Assembly (NCBI GenBank): GCA_945895265.1
Contig: CAMDEF010000062.1
Location: forward strand, 1-17,997
DNA: 17,997 bases
Direction of reading: 5' to 3'
Source of the DNA: Bordetella parapertussis
GTDB lineage: Bacteria > Pseudomonadota > Gammaproteobacteria > Burkholderiales > Burkholderiaceae_B
Shown piece after piece: positions 5,079-13,421 of this stretch (the stretch's first letter is position 1; each line of letters opens with the position of its first letter). A program made the position numbers and the translations under genes. The notes below the pieces were generated by a model. That model did not search any database, was not told the DNA's origin, and saw nothing but the letters and a program-made list of their open reading frames with translations.

Positions 5079-6311
5079 CTAGCTCATCAAATCTAAGCAG
5101 GTACGCGCAATCACTTTGGTTGCGCGTCTAAGATCTTCAAGGTCTAGGCGCTCATCAGGTTGTTTAGCGCGACTCTCTTCAACTGTTCGTGGTCCTGCGC
5201 CATACAACACCACAGGCACACCGGCTTCGCAGTACAAGCGCGCATCTGCATACAAGGGCGTGCCGCAAGCCGGCACGTCTTCGTTAAAAATGGTTTTTGC
5301 GTGTTGCTGTAAAGCGCCCACCAAGGCATCGCTACCGGCTAAGGGTTTGAGTGCACGTGCTAACAAAATTCTGCGCGTCTGCACGGTAATGCCAGGCAAG
5401 GCTTGCCACGTTTTTTCAATGGTGTCGCGCAAGCTCTGTTCAACTTGGGCTGGGTCTTCTTCGGGGATCATGCGGCGATCAAGTTTGAGCACCACTTTGC
5501 CTGGAATGACGTTGGTATTGGTGCCGCCGTTAATTAACCCGATATTTAAGTACGGGTGATTGATGCCTGGCACTTTGCTGGTGATCGACTTATAGGTGTC
5601 GTTTAGCGCGTACAAAGCATTCATGATTTTGACTGCGGCTTGCAACGCATCGATCCCAGAGGTCGGTACCGCTGCATGGCCCATCTTGCCGTTTACAGTC
5701 ACTTCAAGCTGCAAGCAACCGTTATGGGCTGTAATGATTTGATAACTAAAGCCCGCCGCAATGGCAAGATCGGGCTTAGTGAGTTGATTGTTCAGCAACC
5801 AGCCGGGGCCAAGTTCACCGCCAAACTCTTCGTCGTAGGTAAACTGCAGCTCAATACTGCCCTTGAGCGGCACGCCTAAAGACTCGAGTGCCCGCACCGC
5901 AAACACATAGGTTGAAAAATCGCACTTACTCACGGCCGCTGCGCGACCGTAGATTTTGCCGTCGTGTATTTCACCTGCGTAAGGTGGGTATGTCCAGCCG
6001 TCGCCAGGGGGCACAACGTCGCCATGCGCGTTGAGTGCAAGTACGCGACCGCCCTGCCCGTATTGCCGCTTAACGATTAAGTTAGTGATCGATTCAAGCC
6101 CTGCTGCGTGTACAACCTCGGCAGGTACAGCGTGCACCTGCGCTTGCATGTCATATTTTTTTAGTAGCTCTGCCGTATGCAAAGCGTGCGGGGAGTTGTT
6201 GCCAGGCGGCGTATCAGTGGGTACTGACAGCACTGACTGTAAAAAGGCAACCTGTTCATCAAAGTGCGCGTCGATCCATTGATCAAGGCGGTTGTAGTCA
6301 GCGGTAGTCAT
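5079..6311 (-). CDS. M20-family metallohydrolase (ArgE/DapE-like)
   Basis: Cytoplasmic zinc amidohydrolase of 410 aa. Visible motifs: AHGDVVPPGDGW (residues 95-106, His96 as ligand, Asp98 as helper), DEEFGGELGPGW (160-171, the catalytic Glu pair 161-162), GHAAVP in the lid or dimerisation domain (211-216), and PRTVEES...KQPDERL near the C terminus. Two departures stand out. At the place of the bridging Asp in GRG..DMKGG the sequence is GRAAAVSKCDF (Val127, with an Asp four residues later), and the C-terminal ligand His usually before xPDE is Lys383. The first may be normal in a subfamily with VSK.DF. It probably cleaves an amide in amino-acid or carbamoyl metabolism. It shares its strand with another M20 gene 85 bp upstream. 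Substrate not determined. Confidence 0.85.
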   Translation of the reverse strand: MTTADYNRLDQWIDAHFDEQVAFLQSVLSVPTDTPPGNNSPHALHTAELLKKYDMQAQVHAVPAEVVHAAGLESITNLIVKRQYGQGGRVLALNAHGDVVPPGDGWTYPPYAGEIHDGKIYGRAAAVSKCDFSTYVFAVRALESLGVPLKGSIELQFTYDEEFGGELGPGWLLNNQLTKPDLAIAAGFSYQIITAHNGCLQLEVTVNGKMGHAAVPTSGIDALQAAVKIMNALYALNDTYKSITSKVPGINHPYLNIGLINGGTNTNVIPGKVVLKLDRRMIPEEDPAQVEQSLRDTIEKTWQALPGITVQTRRILLARALKPLAGSDALVGALQQHAKTIFNEDVPACGTPLYADARLYCEAGVPVVLYGAGPRTVEESRAKQPDERLDLEDLRRATKVIARTCLDLMS

Positions 6312-6396
6312 AGCGATTCAGGATTTAGGGTTCAAATGAAGCTCAATCATACTTTCAAAGCGCCCTAACGACACAAATTCGACTTGCGAGAACCCA

Positions 6397-7647
6397 TCAA
6401 GGCCGAGCGACCAGGTCATCGAGCAAGGCAATGAACGCTTGCACCGTCAGGTCGGCGTCTTGAGCAGTAATGATTTCGAGTGGGTTATGGCTAATACCGC
6501 GATTGCCGCCCCGCACAAACAACATGGCTTGCGGCATGATGGTGTGTAACTTCATGGCATCGTGTCCCGCCCCACTATTGAGCTTAAATACTGGCTGACC
6601 CACGGCGGCCACGGCGCGCTCCCAGCGTTGCTGCCAGGCAAGCGCCGAGGGGGCTGCGGCCGCACGCATGACTTCGGTGTATTCAAACTTAACTTGACGG
6701 CGCTCGGCAATCGCCCGAGCTTGTTTGAGAATGTCGCTGACCAGAGCATCGCGTTGCGCGTCGGTCGGCGCCCGCATGTCTAGGGTAAACGCGCACTCAC
6801 CAGGGATCACATTAATCGACCCACCCGGCACTTGAAACTGACCCACAGTCGCGACCGAATCGGCGTCGGTAAGGGCGCGCTGCTCGGCCATCAAACTGAT
6901 TTCAGCTGCAGCTAGCATGGCATCTTGTCGCATCAGCATCGGCGTTGTACCCGCGTGGGCTGCCATGCCAATGGTTTTACAAGTCGCTCGGATACCCGCA
7001 TTAATTGAGGTGACCACACCGAGTGGCAAGGCTCCTTCACACAACACCGGGCCTTGCTCGATGTGAACTTCAACAAACCCTAGATATGTATTTGGATCGC
7101 GTTTCAGGGCAACAATAGAGTCCAATGTGCCAGGCAAGCCGGCTTGCTGCATCGCCTGCTGCATCGTGACGCCCTCAGAATCGACTTGTGCCAGCCAGGC
7201 GGGATCAAAAGAGCCCGTCAGCGCGCTGGCCGCCAAAAACGTTGCTCGATAGCGCTGGCCTTCTTCTTCAGCAAAGCCCACCACCTCAATCCCGAAGGGC
7301 AAGCGCTGCTTGCGTTGGACGAGATCGCGCACCGCAGCAATCGGCACCAAAATCCCTAAGCGACCATCATATTTGCCACCATTTCGCACGGTATCGTAGT
7401 GTGAGCCCGTCAATAACCGTGGTGCCGTTGGCGACTGACCGTGATAGACCCCGACGATGTTGCCCACCGCGTCGGTAGACACATCATCAAACCCAGCCTC
7501 AAGCATCAGCGCGCTTAAGCTGCGACCCGTTGCCAGGTGCGCGTCGGTCAGATAAGTGACCGTGAGCTGGCCTTTTTCGGCCCAGGGCGGCTCGCTAAAC
7601 TGAGCGATTTGCTCAGACCACTGCATGATGGTGTCGCCAAAGCGCAT
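6397..7647 (-). CDS. Allantoate amidohydrolase / N-carbamoyl-L-amino-acid hydrolase family (M20)
   Basis: Zinc-dependent amidase of 416 aa from the chosen ATG. Metal and substrate motifs: GSHYDTV...GGKYDGRLG (residues 81-98; His83 and Asp94), FAEEEGQRY (125-133; Glu128 and Glu129), VEVHIEQGP (192-200; His195), AAHAGTTPM (229-237), SGAGHDAM (358-365) and ISHNPLE (385-391; His387). The set is complete, so the enzyme should be active. Relatives release ammonia and/or CO2 from allantoate, ureidoglycine or N-carbamoyl amino acids. A location beside a nitrogen-scavenging operon fits a nitrogen-recovery role. The start is uncertain: an in-frame TTG at 7686 would add a Phe-rich stretch with no usable RBS, and ATG at 7626 is possible. 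I prefer ATG 7647, with GAGG 14 nt upstream. Confidence 0.85.
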   Translation of the reverse strand: MRFGDTIMQWSEQIAQFSEPPWAEKGQLTVTYLTDAHLATGRSLSALMLEAGFDDVSTDAVGNIVGVYHGQSPTAPRLLTGSHYDTVRNGGKYDGRLGILVPIAAVRDLVQRKQRLPFGIEVVGFAEEEGQRYRATFLAASALTGSFDPAWLAQVDSEGVTMQQAMQQAGLPGTLDSIVALKRDPNTYLGFVEVHIEQGPVLCEGALPLGVVTSINAGIRATCKTIGMAAHAGTTPMLMRQDAMLAAAEISLMAEQRALTDADSVATVGQFQVPGGSINVIPGECAFTLDMRAPTDAQRDALVSDILKQARAIAERRQVKFEYTEVMRAAAAPSALAWQQRWERAVAAVGQPVFKLNSGAGHDAMKLHTIMPQAMLFVRGGNRGISHNPLEIITAQDADLTVQAFIALLDDLVARP

Positions 7648-7796
7648 GTTTAGACTGATCGCCTCAAAAAAATGAAAAAAGCCCAAACCTCAGCTAAGGC
7701 TACGAGAAAAGACACAAGTCGTGTCTGCAGGCAAGCACTCAGGCGTCTATTGTCAACGCACTAAAGCTCTCTGCGTTGAACTATAACCAAAAAGTT

Positions 7797-7823
7797 AAAA
7801 AGGCGACAGAAAACCCTGTCGCC
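7797..7823 (-). terminator. Rho-independent terminator of the cyanate operon
   Basis: On the minus strand, GGCGACAG-GGTTTT-CTGTCGCC makes a perfect 8-bp stem with a 6-nt loop, followed by TTTTT (7801-7797). It lies 30 nt after the cynS stop and ends the operon that runs from 11402. Confidence 0.9.
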
Positions 7824-7852
7824 CTAGCCTTAGCCTAGCAAAGATCCATGCC

Positions 7853-8326
7853 TTAATACGTCTTATAAGGCAAGAACTTACCCGACAGCACCACATTGAC
7901 GCGATCACCTTTTGGATCTGGTTCACGCTTGATGTCCATCGAAAAGTCAATCGCGCTCATGATGCCGTCGCCGAACTCTTCGTGAATCAGTTCTTTAATT
8001 GTGGTGCCATAGACGTTGACGATTTCGTACCACCGATAAATCAACGGATCGGTTGGAACCGAACTGCGCAACGAACCTTTGTAAGGCACGACTTGCAGTA
8101 AGGCAACGGCTTCAGCGGGCAGACCAAAGGTTTTACCGATAATCGTGGCTTGCTCTTTAGTGAGTGTCATCTGGCCTAGACAGGCCGCCGTTGTCCACTC
8201 TTTAGAGAGCTTGAGCTTTTTTGACACGTCGGCCCACTTGATGCCTTTCTGCACCTTGGCCGAATAAATCAAATCTGTTACGTCTTCGCGTGTCATTGGT
8301 TTAGCAACTGCTTTGGCGACTGCCAT
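7853..8326 (-). CDS. cynS: Cyanate hydratase (cyanase)
   Basis: Decomposes cyanate with bicarbonate to ammonia and two CO2 (via carbamate), detoxifying cyanate and supplying nitrogen. The protein is 157 aa, normal for the family, which acts as a cytoplasmic decamer. The N-terminal half is a helix-turn-helix-like fold (SKKLKLSKEWTTAACLGQM). The C-terminal catalytic domain has YRWYEIVNVYG and DGIMSAIDFSM, giving Arg98, Glu101 and Ser124, which match the known Arg96/Glu99/Ser122 triad of the E. coli enzyme. AGGAG lies 7 nt before the ATG. It is the last gene of an operon with a nitrate/cyanate-type ABC importer (gap of 30 bp), which identifies cyanate as the likely transported substrate. Confidence 0.97.
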   Translation of the reverse strand: MAVAKAVAKPMTREDVTDLIYSAKVQKGIKWADVSKKLKLSKEWTTAACLGQMTLTKEQATIIGKTFGLPAEAVALLQVVPYKGSLRSSVPTDPLIYRWYEIVNVYGTTIKELIHEEFGDGIMSAIDFSMDIKREPDPKGDRVNVVLSGKFLPYKTY

Positions 8327-8356
8327 ATCGATCTCCTGAATTAAAAAAGTAAGAAA

Positions 8357-9154
8357 TTAAGCCGCTGCAAAGGTCTTAGACCGATGCACTAAGAAATCAA
8401 TCAAATCATTACGCACTTCGTAGAACTTTGGATCATGATGCATCGTGGCGCGTGTGCGATCGCGTGGCAGAGGGTTGGTGACGATTTCTGCGAGCTTAGC
8501 GCGGGGGCCGTTACTCATCAAAAATATTTTGTCTGACAATAAAATCGCCTCATCCACATCGTGCGTAATCATGAAAACCGTTTGTTTGGTCTGGCGAACA
8601 ATCGTCACTAACTCGTCTTGAATATTGCCGCGCGTTAAGGCATCTAAAGCACCAAACGGCTCATCGAGTAGCAACATCTTCGGTTGAATCGCAAAGGCTC
8701 GGGCAATACCCACGCGTTGTTTCATACCACCCGACAGCTGCGAGGGCTTTTTATTTTCTGAGCCTTGCAGGTGCACCATGTCAATAAACTGCTGCACATG
8801 CTGATCAACCTGCGTGCGCGACCAATCTGGCCACTTTGAGCGAACCGCAAAGGCAATATTGGCGTGCACAGTCATCCATGGCATCAGCGCGTGAGCTTGA
8901 AACACCACACCACGATCCAGGCTGGGGCCCGAAATTTCACGGCCGTCAATAAACGCGTTACCACCCGTAGCGGCTTCAAGGCCTGCAAGCACATTTAAGA
9001 TCGTGGTCTTACCACAACCCGAATGGCCGATGATGCAGACAAAATCACCTTTGGCGATTTCAAAATTGATGTCATCAAACACAACTAAATCACCCTCGCC
9101 CGAGGGGCTTGGAAACGACTGCTTCAACGCTTGAACTTGGACGAAACTTTGCAT
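8357..9154 (-). CDS. ABC transporter ATPase, nitrate/cyanate type (NrtD/CynD-like)
   Basis: Cytoplasmic ATP-hydrolysing subunit of the cyanate importer. Walker [11 protein letters not shown]-loop [11 protein letters not shown], signature LSGGMKQR, Walker [13 protein letters not shown] and H-loop ITHDVDEA are all present. The protein is 265 aa from ATG 9154. An in-frame TTG at 9193 would overlap the permease stop and adds 13 residues that are not ABC-like. The Shine-Dalgarno is weak for either start, so translational coupling is possible. The ATPase belongs to the nitrate/sulfonate/taurine class (SsuB/TauB/NrtD). Placed between permease and cynS, it most likely powers cyanate uptake. Confidence 0.9.
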   Translation of the reverse strand: MQSFVQVQALKQSFPSPSGEGDLVVFDDINFEIAKGDFVCIIGHSGCGKTTILNVLAGLEAATGGNAFIDGREISGPSLDRGVVFQAHALMPWMTVHANIAFAVRSKWPDWSRTQVDQHVQQFIDMVHLQGSENKKPSQLSGGMKQRVGIARAFAIQPKMLLLDEPFGALDALTRGNIQDELVTIVRQTKQTVFMITHDVDEAILLSDKIFLMSNGPRAKLAEIVTNPLPRDRTRATMHHDPKFYEVRNDLIDFLVHRSKTFAAA

Positions 9155-9189
9155 ACTAGATACGCTCACTCGGTTGAAGGGCAAGATAA

Positions 9190-10032
9190 TCAATCACGAT
9201 AAGTCACCGCCTTTTGAAGACGGGCAAAGCACATATCAAGCAGCATCCCAATTACACCAATCAAAAACACCGCAACCAAAATATTGGCAATTGAAAGGTT
9301 GTTCCATTCGTTCCAAACAAAATAACCAATGCCAGTCCCGCCCACCAACATCTCGGCAGCCACGATCACCAGCCATGCAATCCCGATCGAAATTCTCATC
9401 CCCGTCATAATCGTCGGTGCTGCAGCAGGCAAGATCACCAGCAAGGCCTTGCGCAAAGGCTTAACTTCTAGGGTGCGCGACACATCAATCCATTCTTTGC
9501 GTACTGAGGCCACGCCAAACGCAGTATTAATCAGCATTGGCCAAATCGAACAGATGAAAATCACAAAGATGGCAGAGACCCCCGAGTCTTTTAGGGTAAA
9601 AAGAGCCAACGGCATCCAGGCCAGCGGCGAGATTGGCTTGAGCACCTGAATAAAGGGATCAAGCGCTTGAAACACCAAACGTGACATACCGATTAAAAAG
9701 CCTAACGGCACCGCCACCAACGCCGCCAACCCAAAGCCAAGCCCAACCCGCCCAACCGACCACGCCAATTGAATCCCAATGCCTTTGTCGTTAGGGCCCT
9801 TGTCATAGAAAGGATCAGAAAGCTGCTCGACCAATTTGCGCCCAACATCCGTCGGTGTCGGAAATGCCGACTTCTGGCCCGAGGAAGCCGCCGCCCCTAC
9901 CAACTTGGCGTACTCATCATCGACGGTCTGAGTGCCGGTGGCCGGCATCGTACCGATCTGCCAAGCCGCCAAAAACACCCCAAAAATCAGCAGCGATAGG
10001 ATCAATGCCCGCAGTTTTTCGCTCTTGAGCAT
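9190..10032 (-). CDS. ABC transporter permease, nitrate/cyanate type (NrtB-like)
   Basis: Inner-membrane subunit of 280 aa. An N-terminal helix (residues ~8-27) is followed by a periplasmic segment, then about five more hydrophobic helices. The EAA loop that contacts the ATPase is recognisable in the cytoplasmic stretch around [21 protein letters not shown] (given here only as location, residues ~185-205). [20 protein letters not shown] is a hallmark of the SsuC/TauC/NrtB group. The ATG is 5 bp after the binding-protein stop, and its RBS (AAGG) lies inside the last codons of that gene, suggesting tight coupling. It acts with the ATPase downstream and the binding protein upstream. Confidence 0.9.
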   Translation of the reverse strand: MLKSEKLRALILSLLIFGVFLAAWQIGTMPATGTQTVDDEYAKLVGAAASSGQKSAFPTPTDVGRKLVEQLSDPFYDKGPNDKGIGIQLAWSVGRVGLGFGLAALVAVPLGFLIGMSRLVFQALDPFIQVLKPISPLAWMPLALFTLKDSGVSAIFVIFICSIWPMLINTAFGVASVRKEWIDVSRTLEVKPLRKALLVILPAAAPTIMTGMRISIGIAWLVIVAAEMLVGGTGIGYFVWNEWNNLSIANILVAVFLIGVIGMLLDMCFARLQKAVTYRD

Positions 10033-10037
10033 TGTTC

Positions 10038-11402
10038 TTAAACCTTCTTGATCGCAAAGCTGTCGAGATACTCTTTAGGCTTACTTGAGTCAAACACTTT
10101 GCCCATCACTGTGATGGATTTGGTGTTGGCCGAAGGTGGGACTAAGCCAGCTTGCTCCATCGCACGTCGAGCATCGGTCGCCAAGAACACGTCGCGCGCA
10201 ATTTTTTGATAGTCCACTTCACCCTTGATCTGGCCCCAGCGCTGCATCTGAGTCAAGATCCAGATCGCAAATGACTCCCACGGAAACGGATCAAAACCTG
10301 CACGATCTGGTACTTTTTTCACTCCACCTAAGCCATCGGCAAAAGTGCCTGTCAATACTTGCTCAACGACCGTCAAGGGTTGATTCAAATAGTTGGGGGT
10401 TGAAATCGCTGCAGCAATTTCTTTACGGTTTTCAGCTTTCTGCGCGTAGGCAGTCGCTTGAACGATTGCACGTAGCAACGCCGCATAGGTATTGGGGTTG
10501 CTAGTCATAAACTCTTTGCTGGCTGCGAATGCACAACAGGGATGACCGTCCCACAGTTCTTTTGACAGGATATGAATAAACCCAACACCATCAAATACAG
10601 CGCGTTGATTAACAGGATCGGGTCCTAAAAAACCATCGATGTTGTCGGCGCGTAAGTTTGCGACCATCTCTGGTGGCGGCACCACACGGATTTGCACGTC
10701 GCGATCGGGATCAAGGCCGTGTTCAGCAAGGTAGTAGCGCAACAAATAGTTGTGCATCGAATAGTCAAACGGAATCGCGAACTTAAAGCCTTTCCAATCC
10801 TTTGGATTACGCTTGTCTTTGTGCTTCATCGCAAGCGTGATCGCCTGCCCATTAATGTTTTCAATCGCCGGTACTGTGTATGGTGTTGGGGTCGCGCCAG
10901 CACCGATTGAAATCGCGATTGGCATTGGCGACAACATGTGGGCGGCATCGTATTCTTTATTCATGGTCTTATCGCGAATCACGGCCCAACCTGCGGTCTT
11001 GATCACTTCAACGTTTAAGCCTTGCCGCTTATAAAAGCCCATCGGGTCAGCCATAATGATTGGCGTTGCGCAGGTAATCGGGATAAAACCGATTTTTAAA
11101 TCTGCTTTCTCTAGTTTGCCAGCTTGAGCGAAGGCTTCTTTGGCAGCTGCCAACGGAAACAGGGCAGATAAGGCAGCCAAAGCAGTCGGTGCACCCACGG
11201 CCTGCAAAAAGCGCCGACGCATGCCATCTTCAGGAAACACCGCACGCATGACAGCTTGCTCAACTACCCGCGAGGTCAAGGCGTCTGAGGATCGCTGTTC
11301 AACCAAAGTCAGGCTAGCTTGATGCTCAGCTTCTGACTGATGCTGGCCACAGGCGCAGCGCAAACGAACATTCGAATCAAATGGATTTGAGAATAATGAC
11401 AT
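10038..11402 (-). CDS. Tat-exported nitrate/cyanate-type binding protein (NrtA/CmpA-like)
   Basis: Periplasmic receptor for the importer, 454 aa from ATG 11402 (AAGGG about 9 nt upstream; a GTG at 11411 is less likely). The twin-arginine signal is MRRRFLQAVGAPTALAALSA at residues 61-80, with cleavage near AFAQA. It is preceded by an unusual 60-residue N-terminal extension carrying CACGQHQSEAEH (Cys16, Cys18, His21, His27), a possible metal-binding cluster. The mature part follows the NrtA pattern: LKIGFIPITCATPIIMADP, then an AHMLSPMPIAISIGAG segment and LRADNIDGFLGPDP. Homologues bind nitrate, bicarbonate or cyanate. With cynS in the same operon, cyanate is the best guess. First gene after the sigma54 promoter at 11443-11458. 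Confidence 0.88.
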   Translation of the reverse strand: MSLFSNPFDSNVRLRCACGQHQSEAEHQASLTLVEQRSSDALTSRVVEQAVMRAVFPEDGMRRRFLQAVGAPTALAALSALFPLAAAKEAFAQAGKLEKADLKIGFIPITCATPIIMADPMGFYKRQGLNVEVIKTAGWAVIRDKTMNKEYDAAHMLSPMPIAISIGAGATPTPYTVPAIENINGQAITLAMKHKDKRNPKDWKGFKFAIPFDYSMHNYLLRYYLAEHGLDPDRDVQIRVVPPPEMVANLRADNIDGFLGPDPVNQRAVFDGVGFIHILSKELWDGHPCCAFAASKEFMTSNPNTYAALLRAIVQATAYAQKAENRKEIAAAISTPNYLNQPLTVVEQVLTGTFADGLGGVKKVPDRAGFDPFPWESFAIWILTQMQRWGQIKGEVDYQKIARDVFLATDARRAMEQAGLVPPSANTKSITVMGKVFDSSKPKEYLDSFAIKKV

Positions 11403-11442
11403 CGTGGGCACCCTTTGCGTTGAGACTTAACAAAGGGTCAAC

Positions 11443-11458
11443 AGCAAATAGCGTGCCA
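11443..11458 (-). promoter_or_regulatory. Sigma54 (RpoN) promoter of the cyanate operon
   Basis: The minus strand reads TGGCACGCTATTTGCT, a full match to the sigma54 consensus TGGCAC-N5-TTGCW, with the GG and GC dinucleotides 12 nt apart as required. The start of transcription would be near 11432, about 30 nt before the ATG at 11402. It places the cyn genes under activator-dependent, probably nitrogen-limitation, control. Confidence 0.85.
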
Positions 11459-11585
11459 ACTAACGAGATGGGCTCAGGATGGGGCAAAGCTGCACTGCTA
11501 GCCCCCTAGCGTTGCCCTGATTTAATGGCGCAACTACAGATTTTTTGGCGTTAACTTAGTGCGTAGGCGTATGACACGATACAAA

Positions 11586-11612
11586 TGCACCGAAATGGTG
11601 AGTTTATGCACC
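11586..11612 (-). promoter_or_regulatory. NtrC-like enhancer sites upstream of the cyanate operon
   Basis: TGCACCGAAATGGTGAG (11586-11602) matches the NtrC dyad pattern TGCACC-N5-GGTGCA in 10 of 12 arm bases. A further half-site TGCACC at 11607-11612 overlaps the end of the neighbouring gene. The dyad lies about 160 bp upstream of the predicted sigma54 start, a usual enhancer distance. Confidence 0.65.
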
Positions 11613-12503
11613 TAGTTCAAGCAACACCGGTTGGTGATCAGACGCTTGGGTCACTTGGTTAACCGCAAAACCTTTGACGCGGTGGGCGAGCGAGTCGCTG
11701 ACAAAAAAGAAATCGCACCCAACGGGTTCGGGGCCGTAGGTTCGGTCAAATAACCTAAAGGTTGAGGGGTATGCTTTGCCAGGGTGTAAAACATCAAAGC
11801 TATTCACAAGATTGCAGCCAGCGCTTGTTTGAGCGTCACCCGTTTGCTTGGTGCCAGTTTGACCGTCGCCTATTTGAAGCATGCTGGCGTACTCTTCGCT
11901 GTCTGGCTCAAAGTTAAAGTCACCGCAAATAATAGTGTCGGTAGTAAGTGGCTTGGGCTGATAGGGTGTGCCCTGCTCTGTTTTCGAAGGTTGCGCCGCG
12001 AGTGCGCAACCCTGCAAATGTAAATCCCGCAGTGCACAGGTTTGTGCATGACGCATGACCTGGTTGTAATACTCAAGGTGGCTGGTGATCAACCGCACTG
12101 GCCCCCAAGGGGCTTGCAAGGTGCAGGTCAGTGCAATGCGCTGCATACTCGGGGTAGGTTGAGCCATGGGTGGATTAGGATACGGCAGGGGCGTGTGTTG
12201 TACTTGCCTAACCGGTAGACGCGTAGCAACCAAATTTCCAAACTGCTGGCGCATCGTTCCGCAAGGAGATAGCTCGTCAATCGCAGGGCTAAAAAAAACC
12301 TCAAACCCAGGCAGCAACTGTTTAACAATCGCCGGTTGATCAGGTTGCAACGTACCAGTCAAGGCTGTGTAATTGACCGCAACCTCTTGCAGGCAAAGCG
12401 CATCAAAATCTGCCATCTCACGGGCAACGTTAATCACTCGTGCAATATCGACGACGTTATCCAAGCCCTTAAACCACTGCACGTTGTACGTCACGACTTT
12501 CAT
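11604..12503 (-). CDS. Endonuclease/exonuclease/phosphatase-family hydrolase
   Basis: Mg-dependent phosphodiesterase or phosphatase of 299 aa, with the EEP fold landmarks in order: VTYNVQWFKG (residues 4-13), LCLQEV with metal ligand Glu40, TSHLEYY (140-146), CGDFNFEPDSEEY (193-205) and SDHQPVLLEL at the C terminus (Asp289-His290). A short Gln-Thr-Gly-rich insert follows the GDFN motif. No signal peptide is visible, so it is probably cytoplasmic. AGGCGGA lies about 7 nt before the ATG. It is the last gene of a PhoB-box-led Ugp-like operon, 99 bp after the second permease. I infer a role in cutting an imported phosphodiester, the job UgpQ does in E. coli, though it is an unrelated fold. Confidence 0.85.
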   Translation of the reverse strand: MKVVTYNVQWFKGLDNVVDIARVINVAREMADFDALCLQEVAVNYTALTGTLQPDQPAIVKQLLPGFEVFFSPAIDELSPCGTMRQQFGNLVATRLPVRQVQHTPLPYPNPPMAQPTPSMQRIALTCTLQAPWGPVRLITSHLEYYNQVMRHAQTCALRDLHLQGCALAAQPSKTEQGTPYQPKPLTTDTIICGDFNFEPDSEEYASMLQIGDGQTGTKQTGDAQTSAGCNLVNSFDVLHPGKAYPSTFRLFDRTYGPEPVGCDFFFVSDSLAHRVKGFAVNQVTQASDHQPVLLELGA

Positions 12504-12602
12504 TGAATATCCGCCTGTTCATGCAACGACACGTTACAAATCAATGATGCTCACCGGCCTTTCAAGATAGATATCAGAGTCGTGACTCGCACGCCACCGC
12601 TA

Positions 12603-13421
12603 TTATTTGATACCAGCTCGCATAAACGACTGCACAAATTGTCGTTGAAAAATTAAAAATCCAATCAGTAATGGCCCCGAAGTCAACAAGGTTGCTGCAG
12701 TGATGACCGACCAGTCAATGCCCTGATCGGTTGATGAGAAAACTTGCAAACCGACCGTCAACGGCCGAGAGCCGACAGAGTTGCTCACCACTAGAGGCCA
12801 TAAGAAATTGTTCCAGTGGTAACTAACTGAGACAAGCGCAAAGGCGAGATATGTGGGCTTGGCCAAAGGGATATACACATGGCGCAATACCTGCAAAGCG
12901 GTCGCACCTTCCATTTCAGCAGCCTCGACAAGCTCTTTAGGTATTGTTCTGAAGGTTTGTCTCAACAAAAATATCGCAAAGGCAGAGGCAAAGTAAGGCA
13001 AGCCAATACCAAATAAGGTGTCTACCAAACCAAGCTTGGTTAAGGTTTGATAGTTTCTAACAATCAGAATTTCGGGCATGATCATCAGTTGAATCAGCAC
13101 CAATGAAAACATCAGGTTTTTGCCGCAAAACTCGTAGCGTGCAAAGGCGTAGGCTGCCAAGGTACACAGTACTAACTGCAGCGCCAAAATGGTGGTCACC
13201 AACAATGTGGTGTTTAAAAAATAGCGGGCAAACGGTGCTGCATCCCAAGCGATCAAAAAGTTATCGAACGTTAAAGGAGCCGTCAACACAAGTTTGGTGG
13301 CAAACTCCGACGGATGAAAGGCAGCCCAACAGGCGTACAGCAAGGGCGAAATCCACAACAGAGCCAACACCCACGCTCCCAGGGTTGATAACCATCCAGC
13401 GTGTGCACCCTGCGCTCTCAT
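12603..13421 (-). CDS. ABC transporter permease, UgpE/MalG-like
   Basis: Inner-membrane subunit of 272 aa with about six hydrophobic helices. The EAA motif is clear: ELVEAAEMEGATALQVLRHV (about residues 167-186), followed by IPLAKPT, which contacts the ATPase. The C terminus ends QRQFVQSFMRAGIK, close to the usual QR.FV.G...GAVK ending of MalG/UgpE. The start overlaps the upstream permease by four bases (ATGA, 13418-13421), so the two permeases are translationally coupled. It forms the membrane channel as a heterodimer with the upstream product. Confidence 0.92.
   Translation of the reverse strand: MRAQGAHAGWLSTLGAWVLALLWISPLLYACWAAFHPSEFATKLVLTAPLTFDNFLIAWDAAPFARYFLNTTLLVTTILALQLVLCTLAAYAFARYEFCGKNLMFSLVLIQLMIMPEILIVRNYQTLTKLGLVDTLFGIGLPYFASAFAIFLLRQTFRTIPKELVEAAEMEGATALQVLRHVYIPLAKPTYLAFALVSVSYHWNNFLWPLVVSNSVGSRPLTVGLQVFSSTDQGIDWSVITAATLLTSGPLLIGFLIFQRQFVQSFMRAGIK

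Noticed and set aside
7648..7686. TTG start extending the allantoate-type amidase
   Set aside because: The added residues are a Phe-rich translation of T-runs and no usable RBS precedes the TTG.
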